Source: Nodosilinea sp. WJT8-NPBG4
GTDB taxonomy: Bacteria > Cyanobacteriota > Cyanobacteriia > Phormidesmidales > Phormidesmidaceae
Assembly (NCBI GenBank): GCA_019359285.1
Contig: JAHHHQ010000051.1
Span: forward strand, 62,001-126,000
DNA length: 64,000 bases
Direction: 5' to 3'
The notes beneath the pieces are model-generated. The model ran no database searches. It was not told the DNA's origin and saw only the letters and a list, made by a program, of their open reading frames with translations. Of this stretch, positions 36,032 to 45,001 are shown one piece after another (the first letter of the stretch is position 1; every line of letters begins with the position of its first letter). A program made the translations under genes and the position numbers.

Positions 36032-37930
36032 GTGACTTCGGTTCAACCCACTACCCTGGTTAACGACCCCGAGCGCCTTGAGGCGCGGCTTAAAGAGATT
36101 CCCAAAGAGCCGGGGGTCTACTTTATGAAAGACGGCCGCGACCAGACGCTCTACATCGGCAAGTCGAAGTGTCTGCGCACCCGGGTGCGATCGTACTTTC
36201 GCGACTTTCACGGCCACATGCCGCGCATTACCGTGATGGTGATGCAGATCGTCGATATCGAGTTTATCGTTACCGACACCGAGGCCGAGGCCCTGGCCCT
36301 AGAAGCCAACCTGATCAAGCAGAATCAGCCCCACTTCAACGTGCTGCTGAAGGATGACAAGAAGTATCCCTACCTCTGCGTCACCTGGTCAGAGGACTAT
36401 CCCCGCATTTTTATCACCCGCAAGCGGCGCAAGAGCCTAAAGGATCGCTACTACGGCCCCTACGTCGATGTGGGTCTGCTGCGCAGCACCCTGCATTTGG
36501 TTAAGCGCATCTTTCCGCTACGGCAGCGGCCTCAGCCAGTGCACCGCGATCGCCCCTGCCTCAACTACGACATTGGCCGCTGCCCTGGCGTCTGCCAGCA
36601 GCTAATTTCGCCGGAGGATTACCACAAGACCCTTCAGCGCGTCGTCATGGTGTTCCAAGGCCGCACTACGGAGCTAGTGGATATTCTCACCGCCCAGATG
36701 GAGAAGGCGGCGGAAGACCTCAAGTTTGAGCTGGCAGCCCGGCTGCGGGATCAAATCCGGGGCTTAGAGCGGCTCTGTGCCGATCAAAAGGTGGCCCTGC
36801 CCGACGATACGGTGTCGAGGGATGCGATCGCCCTGGCTGCCGACGACAAACACGCCTGCGTGCAGATCTTCCAGGTGCGGGCTGGTCGCCTGGTGGGCCG
36901 CCTAGGCTTTACCGCCGATGCTGAGTCGGGCACGCCGGGCGAAATTCTCCAGCGAGTGCTGGAGGATCACTACCAAACCGTGGAAGCGGTCGAAATTCCG
37001 GCGTTGATTCTCGCCCAGCACGAGCTGCCCGAGGGCGACATGCTGACCCAATACCTCACCCAGCGGCGAGGTCGCAAAGTTTCCGTCGAAGTGCCCCAGC
37101 GCCAAACCAAGGCCGAGCTGATCGACATGGTCGAGCGCAATGCTCAGTACGAGCTGGCCCGCACTCAAGCCGCCGCCGATCGCAACATTCAGGCTTTGCA
37201 AGATTTGGCGATCGCGATCGACCTGCCCGACCTGCCCAAGCGCATCGAAGGCTACGACATCTCCCACATTCAGGGGTCCGACGCCGTCGCCTCCCAGGTG
37301 GTATTTGTCGATGGCATGCCCGCCAAACAGCACTACCGCCACTACAAAATCAAAAATCCCGAGGTCAAACCCGGCCACTCCGACGACTTCGCCAGCATGG
37401 CCGAGGTGATCCGCCGCCGCTTTCGCCGCTACGCCACCGACCCCACCAAGCAACGCCTGGGCAACCCCGACTGGCCCGACCTGGTGATGATCGACGGCGG
37501 CAAAGGTCAGCTTTCCGCCGTGGTAGAGGTGTTGAAAGAACTCAACCTGCTGCAAGATATCAACGTGGTCAGCCTAGCCAAAAAGCGCGAAGAAATCTTC
37601 CTGCCCGGCGAATCGATCCCGCTGCCCACCGAAGCCGACCAGCCCGGCGTACAGCTGTTGCGCCGCCTGCGTGACGAGGCCCACCGCTTTGCGATCAGTT
37701 TTCACCGCAAGAAAAGGACAGATCGGATGCGGCGATCGCGCCTCTCCGAAATCCCCGGCCTCGGCCAACACCGCCAGAAAGAACTGCTCGCCGCCTTCCG
37801 CTCCATCGACTACATCCGTGAAGCCAGTCCCCAGCAGTTGGCCACCGTCCCCGGCATTGGCCCACAGTTAGCACAGCAGATCTATGAGTACTTCCATCCC
37901 CAGGCGGAAGAGATTGAGGAGAGGGTGTAG
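36032..37930 (+). CDS. uvrC: UvrABC excinuclease subunit C
   Basis: 632 residues from a GTG. UvrC makes both incisions in nucleotide excision repair. GIY-YIG nuclease domain (GVYFMK at 28-33, [18 protein letters not shown] at 39-56), a cysteine-bearing middle segment ([13 protein letters not shown]), UVR motif (about 205-240), the RNase H-like second nuclease ([34 protein letters not shown]), and two helix-hairpin-helix motifs at the end ([26 protein letters not shown]). Confidence 0.97.
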   Translation: MTSVQPTTLVNDPERLEARLKEIPKEPGVYFMKDGRDQTLYIGKSKCLRTRVRSYFRDFHGHMPRITVMVMQIVDIEFIVTDTEAEALALEANLIKQNQPHFNVLLKDDKKYPYLCVTWSEDYPRIFITRKRRKSLKDRYYGPYVDVGLLRSTLHLVKRIFPLRQRPQPVHRDRPCLNYDIGRCPGVCQQLISPEDYHKTLQRVVMVFQGRTTELVDILTAQMEKAAEDLKFELAARLRDQIRGLERLCADQKVALPDDTVSRDAIALAADDKHACVQIFQVRAGRLVGRLGFTADAESGTPGEILQRVLEDHYQTVEAVEIPALILAQHELPEGDMLTQYLTQRRGRKVSVEVPQRQTKAELIDMVERNAQYELARTQAAADRNIQALQDLAIAIDLPDLPKRIEGYDISHIQGSDAVASQVVFVDGMPAKQHYRHYKIKNPEVKPGHSDDFASMAEVIRRRFRRYATDPTKQRLGNPDWPDLVMIDGGKGQLSAVVEVLKELNLLQDINVVSLAKKREEIFLPGESIPLPTEADQPGVQLLRRLRDEAHRFAISFHRKKRTDRMRRSRLSEIPGLGQHRQKELLAAFRSIDYIREASPQQLATVPGIGPQLAQQIYEYFHPQAEEIEERV

Positions 37931-38309
37931 GGGAGTGATGGGGTGAGGGAGAAGGTGAGGGAGATGAGGAAGATGGGAAAGGGGGCAGCCATTACGGAGT
38001 CGAATGTTGCCCACAGACCCATTTGCAAGACAGAGGTTTAAACCGATGATCGGCCGATCCTTTCCGTTGGGTCCAGGGCGGCGGCACGGCCCTGGTCGTA
38101 GGGCGAAGCCCGTGCGAAGCAGGACGTGCGGAGCGGGGGTCTGGGGACAATCGAAATGTCCCCAGCGGTAGATCTGGCTTTGTCACAGGTCTCCTGCCCT
38201 GAGCCTGAGCTGGTGGGCAGTAGCTCAAGTGGATGGTGCATTGCTGCGCGAATGCACCCTACGGGAACTGCTTACACTAGGGACAGTCCTCTAAATCAAT
38301 ACTCCCTCT
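37931..38309. repeat. Hairpin-rich intergenic region after uvrC
   Basis: A purine tract (GGGGTGAGGGAGAAGGTGAG) opens it. Then come several inverted repeats: CCAGGGC...GCCCTGG near 38072-38094, CTGGGGACA/TGTCCCCAG at 38151-38175, and GGTGCATT/AATGCACC at 38235-38258 followed by CTACGGG. No gene is seen. The set looks like stacked dispersed repeats. Confidence 0.6.
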
Positions 38310-38789
38310 ATGACCGTCGACGCCAACCTGCTAGAGCTGCTGTTTAGCAGCGCCAACCTCTTTGTGCTCCCCTTTTGGACCCTGATGGTGCTGGTGCCTA
38401 ACACCAAACTCACCCGCACCGTCATGGGTTCCCTCCTCCCCTTTGCTGCCCTAGCCGGGCTATACCTCTTTCTCTTCGTGACCAGCTTTACCAACGTCGA
38501 GGGCATCGAAGCCCTCTCCGACCCCAACCTCAGCCTGAGCGACCTGGCAGTTGTCTTTGCCCAGCCCCACGTTACCGCTACCGGCTGGGTCCACTTTCTC
38601 GCCTTCGACCTGTTTGTCGGTCGCTGGATCTACTGGCAAGGCCAGGAAAGCGGTGTCTTCACCCGCCATTCCCTCGCCCTATGCTTGTTCGCAGGCCCCC
38701 TAGGTCTGCTGTCACACCTGTTCACAGACGCAGTGTGGCAGCGGTTTGCAACTGGCAAAGTCAGTAAGGCCGTAGGGAGTGAGGGGTAA
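38310..38789 (+). CDS. ABA4-like membrane protein (DUF4281)
   Basis: 159 residues, four predicted membrane helices: NLFVLPFWTLMVLVP, LLPFAALAGLYLFLF, WVHFLAFDLFVGRWIYW, LALCLFAGPLGLLSHLF. Matches the ABA4 family, whose plant member is needed for neoxanthin formation. In cyanobacteria, which lack neoxanthin, a carotenoid-linked role is unproven. Ends LSHLFTDAVWQRF. Confidence 0.85.
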   Translation: MTVDANLLELLFSSANLFVLPFWTLMVLVPNTKLTRTVMGSLLPFAALAGLYLFLFVTSFTNVEGIEALSDPNLSLSDLAVVFAQPHVTATGWVHFLAFDLFVGRWIYWQGQESGVFTRHSLALCLFAGPLGLLSHLFTDAVWQRFATGKVSKAVGSEG

Positions 38790-38906
38790 AGGATAAGGAG
38801 GACAGCCTACCTATCCACCCCCCACCCATCCACTCCCCCACTCCCCCTAGTCCCCAAAGGGTGATACAACTATCCCAGTGTTGGCCAGTTAGCTAGATAA
38901 AACCTG

Positions 38907-40574
38907 ATGAACTCTTTGGTGTCGTGGATGGGTAAAGGCAAGGGAATTTGGGCACGGCAGCCTTGGCGGCGGGTGGTGCAGTTTGTGGGGCTGTTTGGGC
39001 TGGTATTTGCGATCGCCCTAGGCTGCGCCGGCAACGACCAACCCGCTGCCGAGGCCCCCGCCGGCAGTGGCGATGGCCGCATTACCATTGGCACCACCCT
39101 CACCGCCCGCACCCTTGACCCCGCCGACGCCTACGAGACCTTCCCCGGCATTTTGCTCTATAACTTGGGCGATCGCCTCTACACCTACGAGCCTGGCACC
39201 ACCAACCTGGTGCCCCAGCTCGCCACCGAGCTACCCTCCGTCAGCGATGACGGTCTGACCTACACCATTCCCCTGCGGGACGATATCACCCTCCACGATG
39301 GCACCCCTTTCAATGCCGAGGTGATGGCCTTTTCCATTCAGCGGTTTATGGAAAATGGCGGTCGCCCCGCCTATCTGCTGTCTGACAAAATTGCTACCGC
39401 CGAGGCCACAGGTGACTATGAGCTTACCCTAACCCTCAAAACCCCCTTTGCGGCATTCCCTGCCCTGCTGAGTTTTTCGGGCGTCACCCCGGTTTCGCCC
39501 GAGAGCTACGAGATTGGCACGGGCAGCTTTAAGCCCGACAGCTTTGTCGGTACCGGCCCCTACAAGCTGTCGGGCTTCACCAGCGACTCGATTAAACTCG
39601 ACGTCAACCCCGATTACTGGGGCGACGCCCCTGCCAACCAGGGCATCGATATTCAAATCTTTACCAGCCCCGCCAACCTCTACAACACCTTTAGAACCGG
39701 CGGCCTCGACATTGCCTACCAAACCCTCGACCCCGAGCAGGTAGCGGCCCTAGAGCGCGAAGAAAGCTCCGGCGGCTGGCAGGTGATCGAGGCAGGCACC
39801 AACGTGATTAACTACATGGCGCTTAACCAAAAGATTGCGCCGCTAGACAATGTTAAGGTGCGCCAGGCGATCGCCGCCATGGTCGATCGACCCCTGCTCA
39901 ACGAGCGCGTCTTCCAGGGCCAGGCCGAGCCCCTCTACAGCCTGATTCCCGCCAGCTTTGACATTGCTAAACCGGTGTTCAAAGACGCCTACGGCGACGG
40001 CGACTTTGACAAAGCCAAAACCCTGCTCACCGAAGCCGGATTCTCGGAGGCCAAGCCACTAACTTTAGAAATCTGGTATCCCTCGGCTTCTACCACCCGC
40101 AGCATCGTTGCCAACACCCTCAAAGAATCGATCGAGGCAGGCCTGCCAGGGTTAGTGACAGTGAGCGTGCAAAATACCGAAGGGGCTACCCTCTGGGAAA
40201 ACGTGGGCAAAGGTATTTACCCCATCATTTTGTCCAACTGGTACCCCGACTACTACGACCCCGACACCTTCATCCAACCCTTTATGAGCTGCGAAAAAGG
40301 CAGCAACAATCTCTGCGAAGAGGGGCCTTCCCAGGCCAACGGCTCATTTTACTACAGCCCTGAAGCCAATCAGCTAGTGGCCAAACAGCAGGCCGAGCAA
40401 GACCCCGCCGCCCGTCAGCAGGCGATCGCCGACCTCCAACAGATGATGGTCGATGACGTGCCCTATGTACCCCTATGGCAAAACAAAGACTACGTCTTTG
40501 CCCAAGACGGCATAAACGGTGTGGCTGTGGAGCCAACGCAGCAGTTTTTACTGTGGAAAATTTCGAGAGGATGA
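38907..40574 (+). CDS. ABC transporter substrate-binding lipoprotein, peptide type
   Basis: 555 residues, family 5 solute-binding protein. The N-terminal basic segment and hydrophobic core end in the lipobox ALGC with Cys40, so it is probably anchored at the outer face of the plasma membrane. Family marks: RTLDPADAYETFPGILLYNL, DDITLHDGTPFNAEVMAFSI, VRQAIAAMVDRPLLNE, YVPLWQNKDYVFAQDGINGV. Ligands of this family are peptides, nickel chelates or similar. Followed by one permease gene after a repeat. Confidence 0.9.
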   Translation: MNSLVSWMGKGKGIWARQPWRRVVQFVGLFGLVFAIALGCAGNDQPAAEAPAGSGDGRITIGTTLTARTLDPADAYETFPGILLYNLGDRLYTYEPGTTNLVPQLATELPSVSDDGLTYTIPLRDDITLHDGTPFNAEVMAFSIQRFMENGGRPAYLLSDKIATAEATGDYELTLTLKTPFAAFPALLSFSGVTPVSPESYEIGTGSFKPDSFVGTGPYKLSGFTSDSIKLDVNPDYWGDAPANQGIDIQIFTSPANLYNTFRTGGLDIAYQTLDPEQVAALEREESSGGWQVIEAGTNVINYMALNQKIAPLDNVKVRQAIAAMVDRPLLNERVFQGQAEPLYSLIPASFDIAKPVFKDAYGDGDFDKAKTLLTEAGFSEAKPLTLEIWYPSASTTRSIVANTLKESIEAGLPGLVTVSVQNTEGATLWENVGKGIYPIILSNWYPDYYDPDTFIQPFMSCEKGSNNLCEEGPSQANGSFYYSPEANQLVAKQQAEQDPAARQQAIADLQQMMVDDVPYVPLWQNKDYVFAQDGINGVAVEPTQQFLLWKISRG

Positions 40575-40589
40575 GCTGGCCAAGACCGT

Positions 40590-40671
40590 GAGTTCTAAAT
40601 TTTGAGTTTTTAGTTTTGAGTTCGGGCCTCAATCAAAAACTCAAAACTCAAAAATAAACCCTCAAAACTTT
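40590..40671. repeat. AAAACTC-type inverted repeat, second copy
   Basis: TTTTGAGTTTTTAGTTTTGAG and CAAAAACTCAAAACTCAAAA form an imperfect stem, followed by CTTTCTCCCTCCCCC. Architecture matches the element at 12090-12167. It lies between the binding protein and its permease. Confidence 0.7.
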
Positions 40672-40698
40672 CTCCCTCCCCCTTCCCCCTACTCACCC

Positions 40699-41727
40699 AT
40701 GGCCTCTCGCTCTGCCGCCCTGCGCTACTACATCTTCACTCGGCTGCTGCTGGCCCCGCTGATGATTTTGACCATCACTACGGTGGTGTTTTTGCTGCTG
40801 CGGGCGACGCCGGGCGATCCGGTAGATGCGCTGTTGGGGGCGCGGGCTCCGGCGGCGGCGAAGGATGCGCTCAGGTCGCAGCTTGGCCTGGACCAGCCTT
40901 TAGTGATCCAGTATTTGAGTTACCTGGGGGATCTGCTGCGCCTAGATTTGGGATCATCGCTAGCGACCCAGGGTCAGACGGTGTGGCAAATTATTCGGGC
41001 CCACTTTCCAGCTACGGTAGAGCTGACGGTGTGCGGCATGATTGTTGCCACGGTGGTGGGGGTTGGCGTTGGTGCCCTGGCGGCCTCGCGACCCAACTCG
41101 CCGCTGGATGCGGGGGGACGGCTGTTTGGCATTATTACCTACGCCATCCCTATGTACTGGTTTGGCATGATTTTGCAGCTGATTTTTGCGGTGCAGCTGC
41201 GCTGGTTCCCCATCGGCACTCGCTACCCGCTACGGGCCGCGCCCCCGACCGGGCCAACCGGGCTGTATCTGCTCGATAGTCTGCTGACCCTCGATTTTGG
41301 TGCATTTCTTACCACTCTGTACTATCTGGCTTTGCCCAGCCTTACCCTGGGGATTTTAATCAGCGGGGTGTTTGAGCGCATGGTGCGGGTCAACCTGAAG
41401 CAGACCCTGACAGCAGACTACGTGGAGGCGGCTAGAGCACGAGGTATTCCAGAGCGGCGCATTGTGCTGGTACACGCGCTAAAGAATGCGATGATTCCGG
41501 TGATTACAATTTTGGGGCTGACCTTTGCCTCAATGCTGGGGGGCGCAGTACTCACGGAGGTAACGTTTTCGTGGCCGGGGCTGGCCAATCGCCTCTATGA
41601 AGCGATCTCCCAACGCGACTACCCAGTGGTGCAGGGGCTGATGGTGTTTTTTGCCATGATCGTCGCGGTGATCAGCATCGCGATCGATATTTTGAATGCC
41701 TATATTGACCCTCGTATTCGCTACTAA
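40699..41727 (+). CDS. ABC transporter permease, DppB type
   Basis: 342 residues with six likely membrane helices. N-terminal ITTVVFLLLRATPGDPVDAL is the DppB/OppB signature, and the EAA loop reads YVEAARARGIPERRIVLVHA. It should form a heterodimer with a DppC-type permease, which is missing here, as are the ATPases. The ATG at 40699 follows a pyrimidine-rich tract. Confidence 0.9.
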   Translation: MASRSAALRYYIFTRLLLAPLMILTITTVVFLLLRATPGDPVDALLGARAPAAAKDALRSQLGLDQPLVIQYLSYLGDLLRLDLGSSLATQGQTVWQIIRAHFPATVELTVCGMIVATVVGVGVGALAASRPNSPLDAGGRLFGIITYAIPMYWFGMILQLIFAVQLRWFPIGTRYPLRAAPPTGPTGLYLLDSLLTLDFGAFLTTLYYLALPSLTLGILISGVFERMVRVNLKQTLTADYVEAARARGIPERRIVLVHALKNAMIPVITILGLTFASMLGGAVLTEVTFSWPGLANRLYEAISQRDYPVVQGLMVFFAMIVAVISIAIDILNAYIDPRIRY

Positions 41728-42356
41728 ATGGGCGGAATAGGCTGGAGTTAGCCCATTCAGACAGATCCCTTTTTGGAGGGTTGAAAAAGGCTTAACGTGG
41801 CTATAGCGGTTGGGCTTTGGCTGGTTAGCTGGGGGCCTAAATGGCTGCGCTCGCAACTCGACAAAAGAGCAAAGTGTTAAGAACGATAAAGCGCCTGACT
41901 CTGCCCTTGGGAAATTCGGAAAGCCTATCTTAAATTACCGCCTTTCCAATTGTCCTAACCGATCCTCTGATTGCTCCACCATTCGACTTAATTCAACATC
42001 TAGCCCCAGCAGGTGAAATCTTGGCTGTTCCAGCCTAGAATGCCCTGGTTCAAGCCTGGCGGGTATTTTTTCCCTTTTTCCACTCTTGTAGTTTCGTTCA
42101 CTCGCTATAACCCGCTATTTTGGGCGTTTCGCCCCGTTGGGCAATCCGAGGTGTAGCCTAGGGATAGCGGGATGCGCCAGTGAAAGGAGGAAGTATTTTT
42201 TAATACCCTTAGCCGCGAAATTGATAACTAATTGTTGAGAAAACCAACAATAGTTGACGTCTTCTAAAGACAGGTTTAGAGATTGATGCGTTTTCTTTTG
42301 CGCTTTGGCAATTGGGCACGTTAACCAGATATAGGGGTTCAGCGCAAAGGTAGACC
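41728..42356. other. Long non-coding region upstream of the RsbQ-like gene
   Basis: 629 bp. It starts with a hairpin just after the permease stop (ATGGGC/GCCCAT, 41728-41756), a likely terminator followed by CCTTTTT. At 42111-42171 an outer stem CCCGCTAT/ATAGCGGG encloses GGGCG-TTT-CGCCC. An AAAGGAGG follows at 42182 without a start codon in range. Near 42253 TTGACG suggests a promoter. No protein gene was recognised. Confidence 0.5.
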
Positions 42357-43181
42357 ATGCCAGTAGATGTTTTAAGCCGAAACAATGTCAAGGTCATGGG
42401 CCAAGGGCAGCGACCTTTGGTAATGGCCCACGGCTTTGGCTGCGATCAAAAGATGTGGCGGTTTGTGGCCCCTGCCTTTGCAGCCGACTATCGATTAGTT
42501 TTATTTGACTATGTAGGGTTTGGTGAATCAGACCTGGCTGCCTACAATCCGCAGCGCTATAGCCACCTTCAAGGCTATGCCCAGGACGTTTTGGACATCT
42601 GTGCAGCCTTGAATCTGGAACAGGCAATTTTTGTGGGCCACTCGGTAAGCAGCATGATTGGCCTGCTGGCGGCGATCGCGGCCCCCGAGCGTTTTGAGCG
42701 GCTGGTGATGATTGGCCCATCGCCCTGCTATATCAACGACGAATCCTATGTCGGTGGTTTTGACCGACATGATATCGATCAGCTGCTCGACATCATGGAG
42801 AAAAACTACATTGGCTGGGCGCACTTTTTGGCCCCGGTAGTGATGCAGAACTCCGATCGCCCCCAGCTCACCCAAGAGCTAGAGGAGAGCTTTTGCTCGA
42901 CTGACCCCGCCATTGCCACGCGGTTTGCCAAAGCCACCTTCTACAGTGACAACCGCGACGATTTGGCCAGGGTACCGGTGCCCTCCCTAATTTTGCAGTG
43001 CAAAGACGATGCGATCGCCCCGGCTGAGGTGGGGCAGTACCTGCATCAGCATCTGCCCCACAGCACCCTGGCCCTGATGGCGGCCACGGGCCACTGTCCC
43101 CACATGAGCCATCCCGACGAAACGATTCAGTTGATTAAGACCTATCTGGAGGCGGCCAGTCTGAGCCCGGCCTATGGTTAA
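42357..43181 (+). CDS. RsbQ-like alpha/beta hydrolase
   Basis: 274 residues. The RsbQ/KAI2-type hydrolase pattern is clear from [20 protein letters not shown] onward, with nucleophile Ser96 (FVGHSVSSM), Asp218 (CKDDAIAP) and His246 ([11 protein letters not shown]). These are at almost the same positions as Bacillus RsbQ. RsbQ binds a hydrophobic small molecule and activates the PAS-containing phosphatase RsbP. Here the next gene, overlapping by eight bases, starts with a PAS domain, so the pair probably senses together, with c-di-GMP as output. Confidence 0.88.
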   Translation: MPVDVLSRNNVKVMGQGQRPLVMAHGFGCDQKMWRFVAPAFAADYRLVLFDYVGFGESDLAAYNPQRYSHLQGYAQDVLDICAALNLEQAIFVGHSVSSMIGLLAAIAAPERFERLVMIGPSPCYINDESYVGGFDRHDIDQLLDIMEKNYIGWAHFLAPVVMQNSDRPQLTQELEESFCSTDPAIATRFAKATFYSDNRDDLARVPVPSLILQCKDDAIAPAEVGQYLHQHLPHSTLALMAATGHCPHMSHPDETIQLIKTYLEAASLSPAYG

Positions 43182-44805
43182 CCGGAGTTCTACCCCAAGG
43201 TCTGCGCCCCAGGGCATAGACCCGCTGCTCGACCAGGCTCCCTGCGGGTTTTTGTCGGTGCGCGACGACGGAGTGATTGAGTACGCCAACGCCACGCTGC
43301 TGTCGCTGCTGGGCTGGGAGCGGGCGGCGTTGCAGGGTCAAAATATTGTGGCTATTTTGCCCGTGGCTAGCCGCATTTTTTACCAGACCCATGTATTCCC
43401 TATGCTGCGCGTGCAGGGGGCGGTGAGCGAAATTTACTTTTCGCTGCGATCGCGATCGGGGCAAGATATTCCCATTTTGGCCAACGGGGTGCGGCGGCAG
43501 CGCCAGGGAGACGCCATCAACGACTGTGTGGTGATTCCCATTCGCCAGCGCATGCAGTACGAAGACGAAATTTTGCGGGCCAAAAAGCAGGCCGATGCGG
43601 CAATTAGCGCCCAAAAGCAGGCCGAGGCCACCCTGAAGCATCAGTACGAGCGGGCCATAGCGCTGGGGCAAATCACTCAGCACATTCGAGAATCCCTCGA
43701 TCTGACGCAGATTTTCGCCGCGGCAGCTCAGGAAGTTCGCCAGTGCTTGGCCGCTGACCGGGTGGGCATCTATCGCTTCACCACTGCCGATGAGGCAGCG
43801 GGCGGTAGTTTTGTGTCGGAGGCGGTGGCCCCAGGTCTTGACTCGGTCATGGTGGCCCAGGTGCCCCACCAGGGGTTTGGCGATCACTACCGGGGGATTC
43901 GCCCCAACGCTGGCACCCTGGCCATTCGAGACATTCACGAAATGAGTTTGCTGGACGAGCACAGCCAGCTGTTCGCCCAGTTTCAGGTGCAGGCTAGCCT
44001 GGTGGTGCCCCTGCAAAAGGGGGCCGATCTGTGGGGCCTGGTTGTGATTCACCACTGCTCAGGGCCGCGCTACTGGCAGGGGGTTGAGGTCGAACTGGTA
44101 GAAGACATTGCGGCGCAGCTGGCGATCGCCATTCACCAGGCCGACCTGGTGCAACGGCTGCAGAGCGAACTGCAAGAGCGCCAGCGGGCTGAGGTTCGCC
44201 TGACCCAGATCAACGCTGAACTGCGCCGCGCCACAGGGCTGCTGGAGCAGATGGCCCACATCGACCCGCTGACGCAAATTGCCAACCGTCGCCGCTTTAG
44301 CGATCGCCTCGGGCAAGAGTGGGCTCGCCTCAGCCGCGATCGCCTGCCCCTCTCACTGCTGCTGTTTGATGTCGACTACTTCAAGTACTACAACGACACC
44401 TATGGCCATCAGTCGGGCGATGACTGCCTTCACGCCATTGCCCAGGCTGCCCAAAAGGTGTTAGGTCGCCCCACTGATCTACTGGCTCGCTACGGTGGCG
44501 AAGAGTTTGCGATCATTTTGCCCAACACGATTCGACAGGGGGCGATCGCGGTGGCCCGCCACATTCATCAGGCGATCGCGGCTTTAGCCATCTCCCACCC
44601 TGCCTCAGCGGTGAGTTCCCAGATTACAATTAGTTTAGGCATCAGTACCCTCATCCCCTCCCAGAAATTAACCTCCACAGTGCTCACCCAGCAGGCAGAC
44701 CAAGCCCTCTACCGAGCCAAGCAGCAGGGACGCAATCGATCGGTGGTGTTTAATTCGACGATGTCTCACCCGGAGTCAAAGTCTGCCCTACCGCCCTTGA
44801 GTTAA
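43174..44805 (+). CDS. PAS-GAF-GGDEF diguanylate cyclase
   Basis: 543 residues. PAS (about 15-130: [19 protein letters not shown]), coiled coil (130-165), phytochrome-like GAF (165-330), second coil, GGDEF (365-530) with [30 protein letters not shown] and RYGGEEF (GGEEF 441-445). An RxxD inhibitory site (RPTD) precedes by five residues. In the GAF, the spot where bilin-binding relatives have Cys-His reads Glu262-His263, so a covalent bilin is unlikely. The ATG lies inside the end of the RsbQ-like gene, implying coupled translation. Confidence 0.92.
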   Translation: MVNRSSTPRSAPQGIDPLLDQAPCGFLSVRDDGVIEYANATLLSLLGWERAALQGQNIVAILPVASRIFYQTHVFPMLRVQGAVSEIYFSLRSRSGQDIPILANGVRRQRQGDAINDCVVIPIRQRMQYEDEILRAKKQADAAISAQKQAEATLKHQYERAIALGQITQHIRESLDLTQIFAAAAQEVRQCLAADRVGIYRFTTADEAAGGSFVSEAVAPGLDSVMVAQVPHQGFGDHYRGIRPNAGTLAIRDIHEMSLLDEHSQLFAQFQVQASLVVPLQKGADLWGLVVIHHCSGPRYWQGVEVELVEDIAAQLAIAIHQADLVQRLQSELQERQRAEVRLTQINAELRRATGLLEQMAHIDPLTQIANRRRFSDRLGQEWARLSRDRLPLSLLLFDVDYFKYYNDTYGHQSGDDCLHAIAQAAQKVLGRPTDLLARYGGEEFAIILPNTIRQGAIAVARHIHQAIAALAISHPASAVSSQITISLGISTLIPSQKLTSTVLTQQADQALYRAKQQGRNRSVVFNSTMSHPESKSALPPLS

Positions 44806-44838
44806 CCTTTAGGACGCCATGAGTTGTCCTGGAAGGTT
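44804..44838 (+). terminator. Hairpin at the end of the RsbQ-cyclase pair
   Basis: AACCTTTAGGAC and GTCCTGGAAGGTT pair with one bulge. The left arm begins inside the cyclase stop codon. A weak T run follows. Confidence 0.5.
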
Positions 44839-45001
44839 TATCAAGCAGAGGGCCAGGAGCCGTAAAGACTGAACAGTTTGCGGTGGGCAATCACTCTATG
44901 CTGACCCCAGAGGACAGCACAGCCAGCCCAAGCGCCAACTGATATACTGAACGTCCAACCGTCACAAAAAGCAAAGCGCAGCCTGCCCGCCCACGGAGAT
45001 T

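Noticed and set aside
36902-37555. 217-codon open frame antisense to uvrC
   Set aside because: It mirrors conserved uvrC codons on the opposite strand, has Gly/Val/Leu-rich composition typical of antisense frames in GC-rich DNA, and resembles no protein family.
43135-44055. 306-codon open frame antisense to the PAS-GAF region
   Set aside because: The sense strand encodes clear PAS and GAF domains. The antisense product is His/Gln/Leu-rich without motifs.
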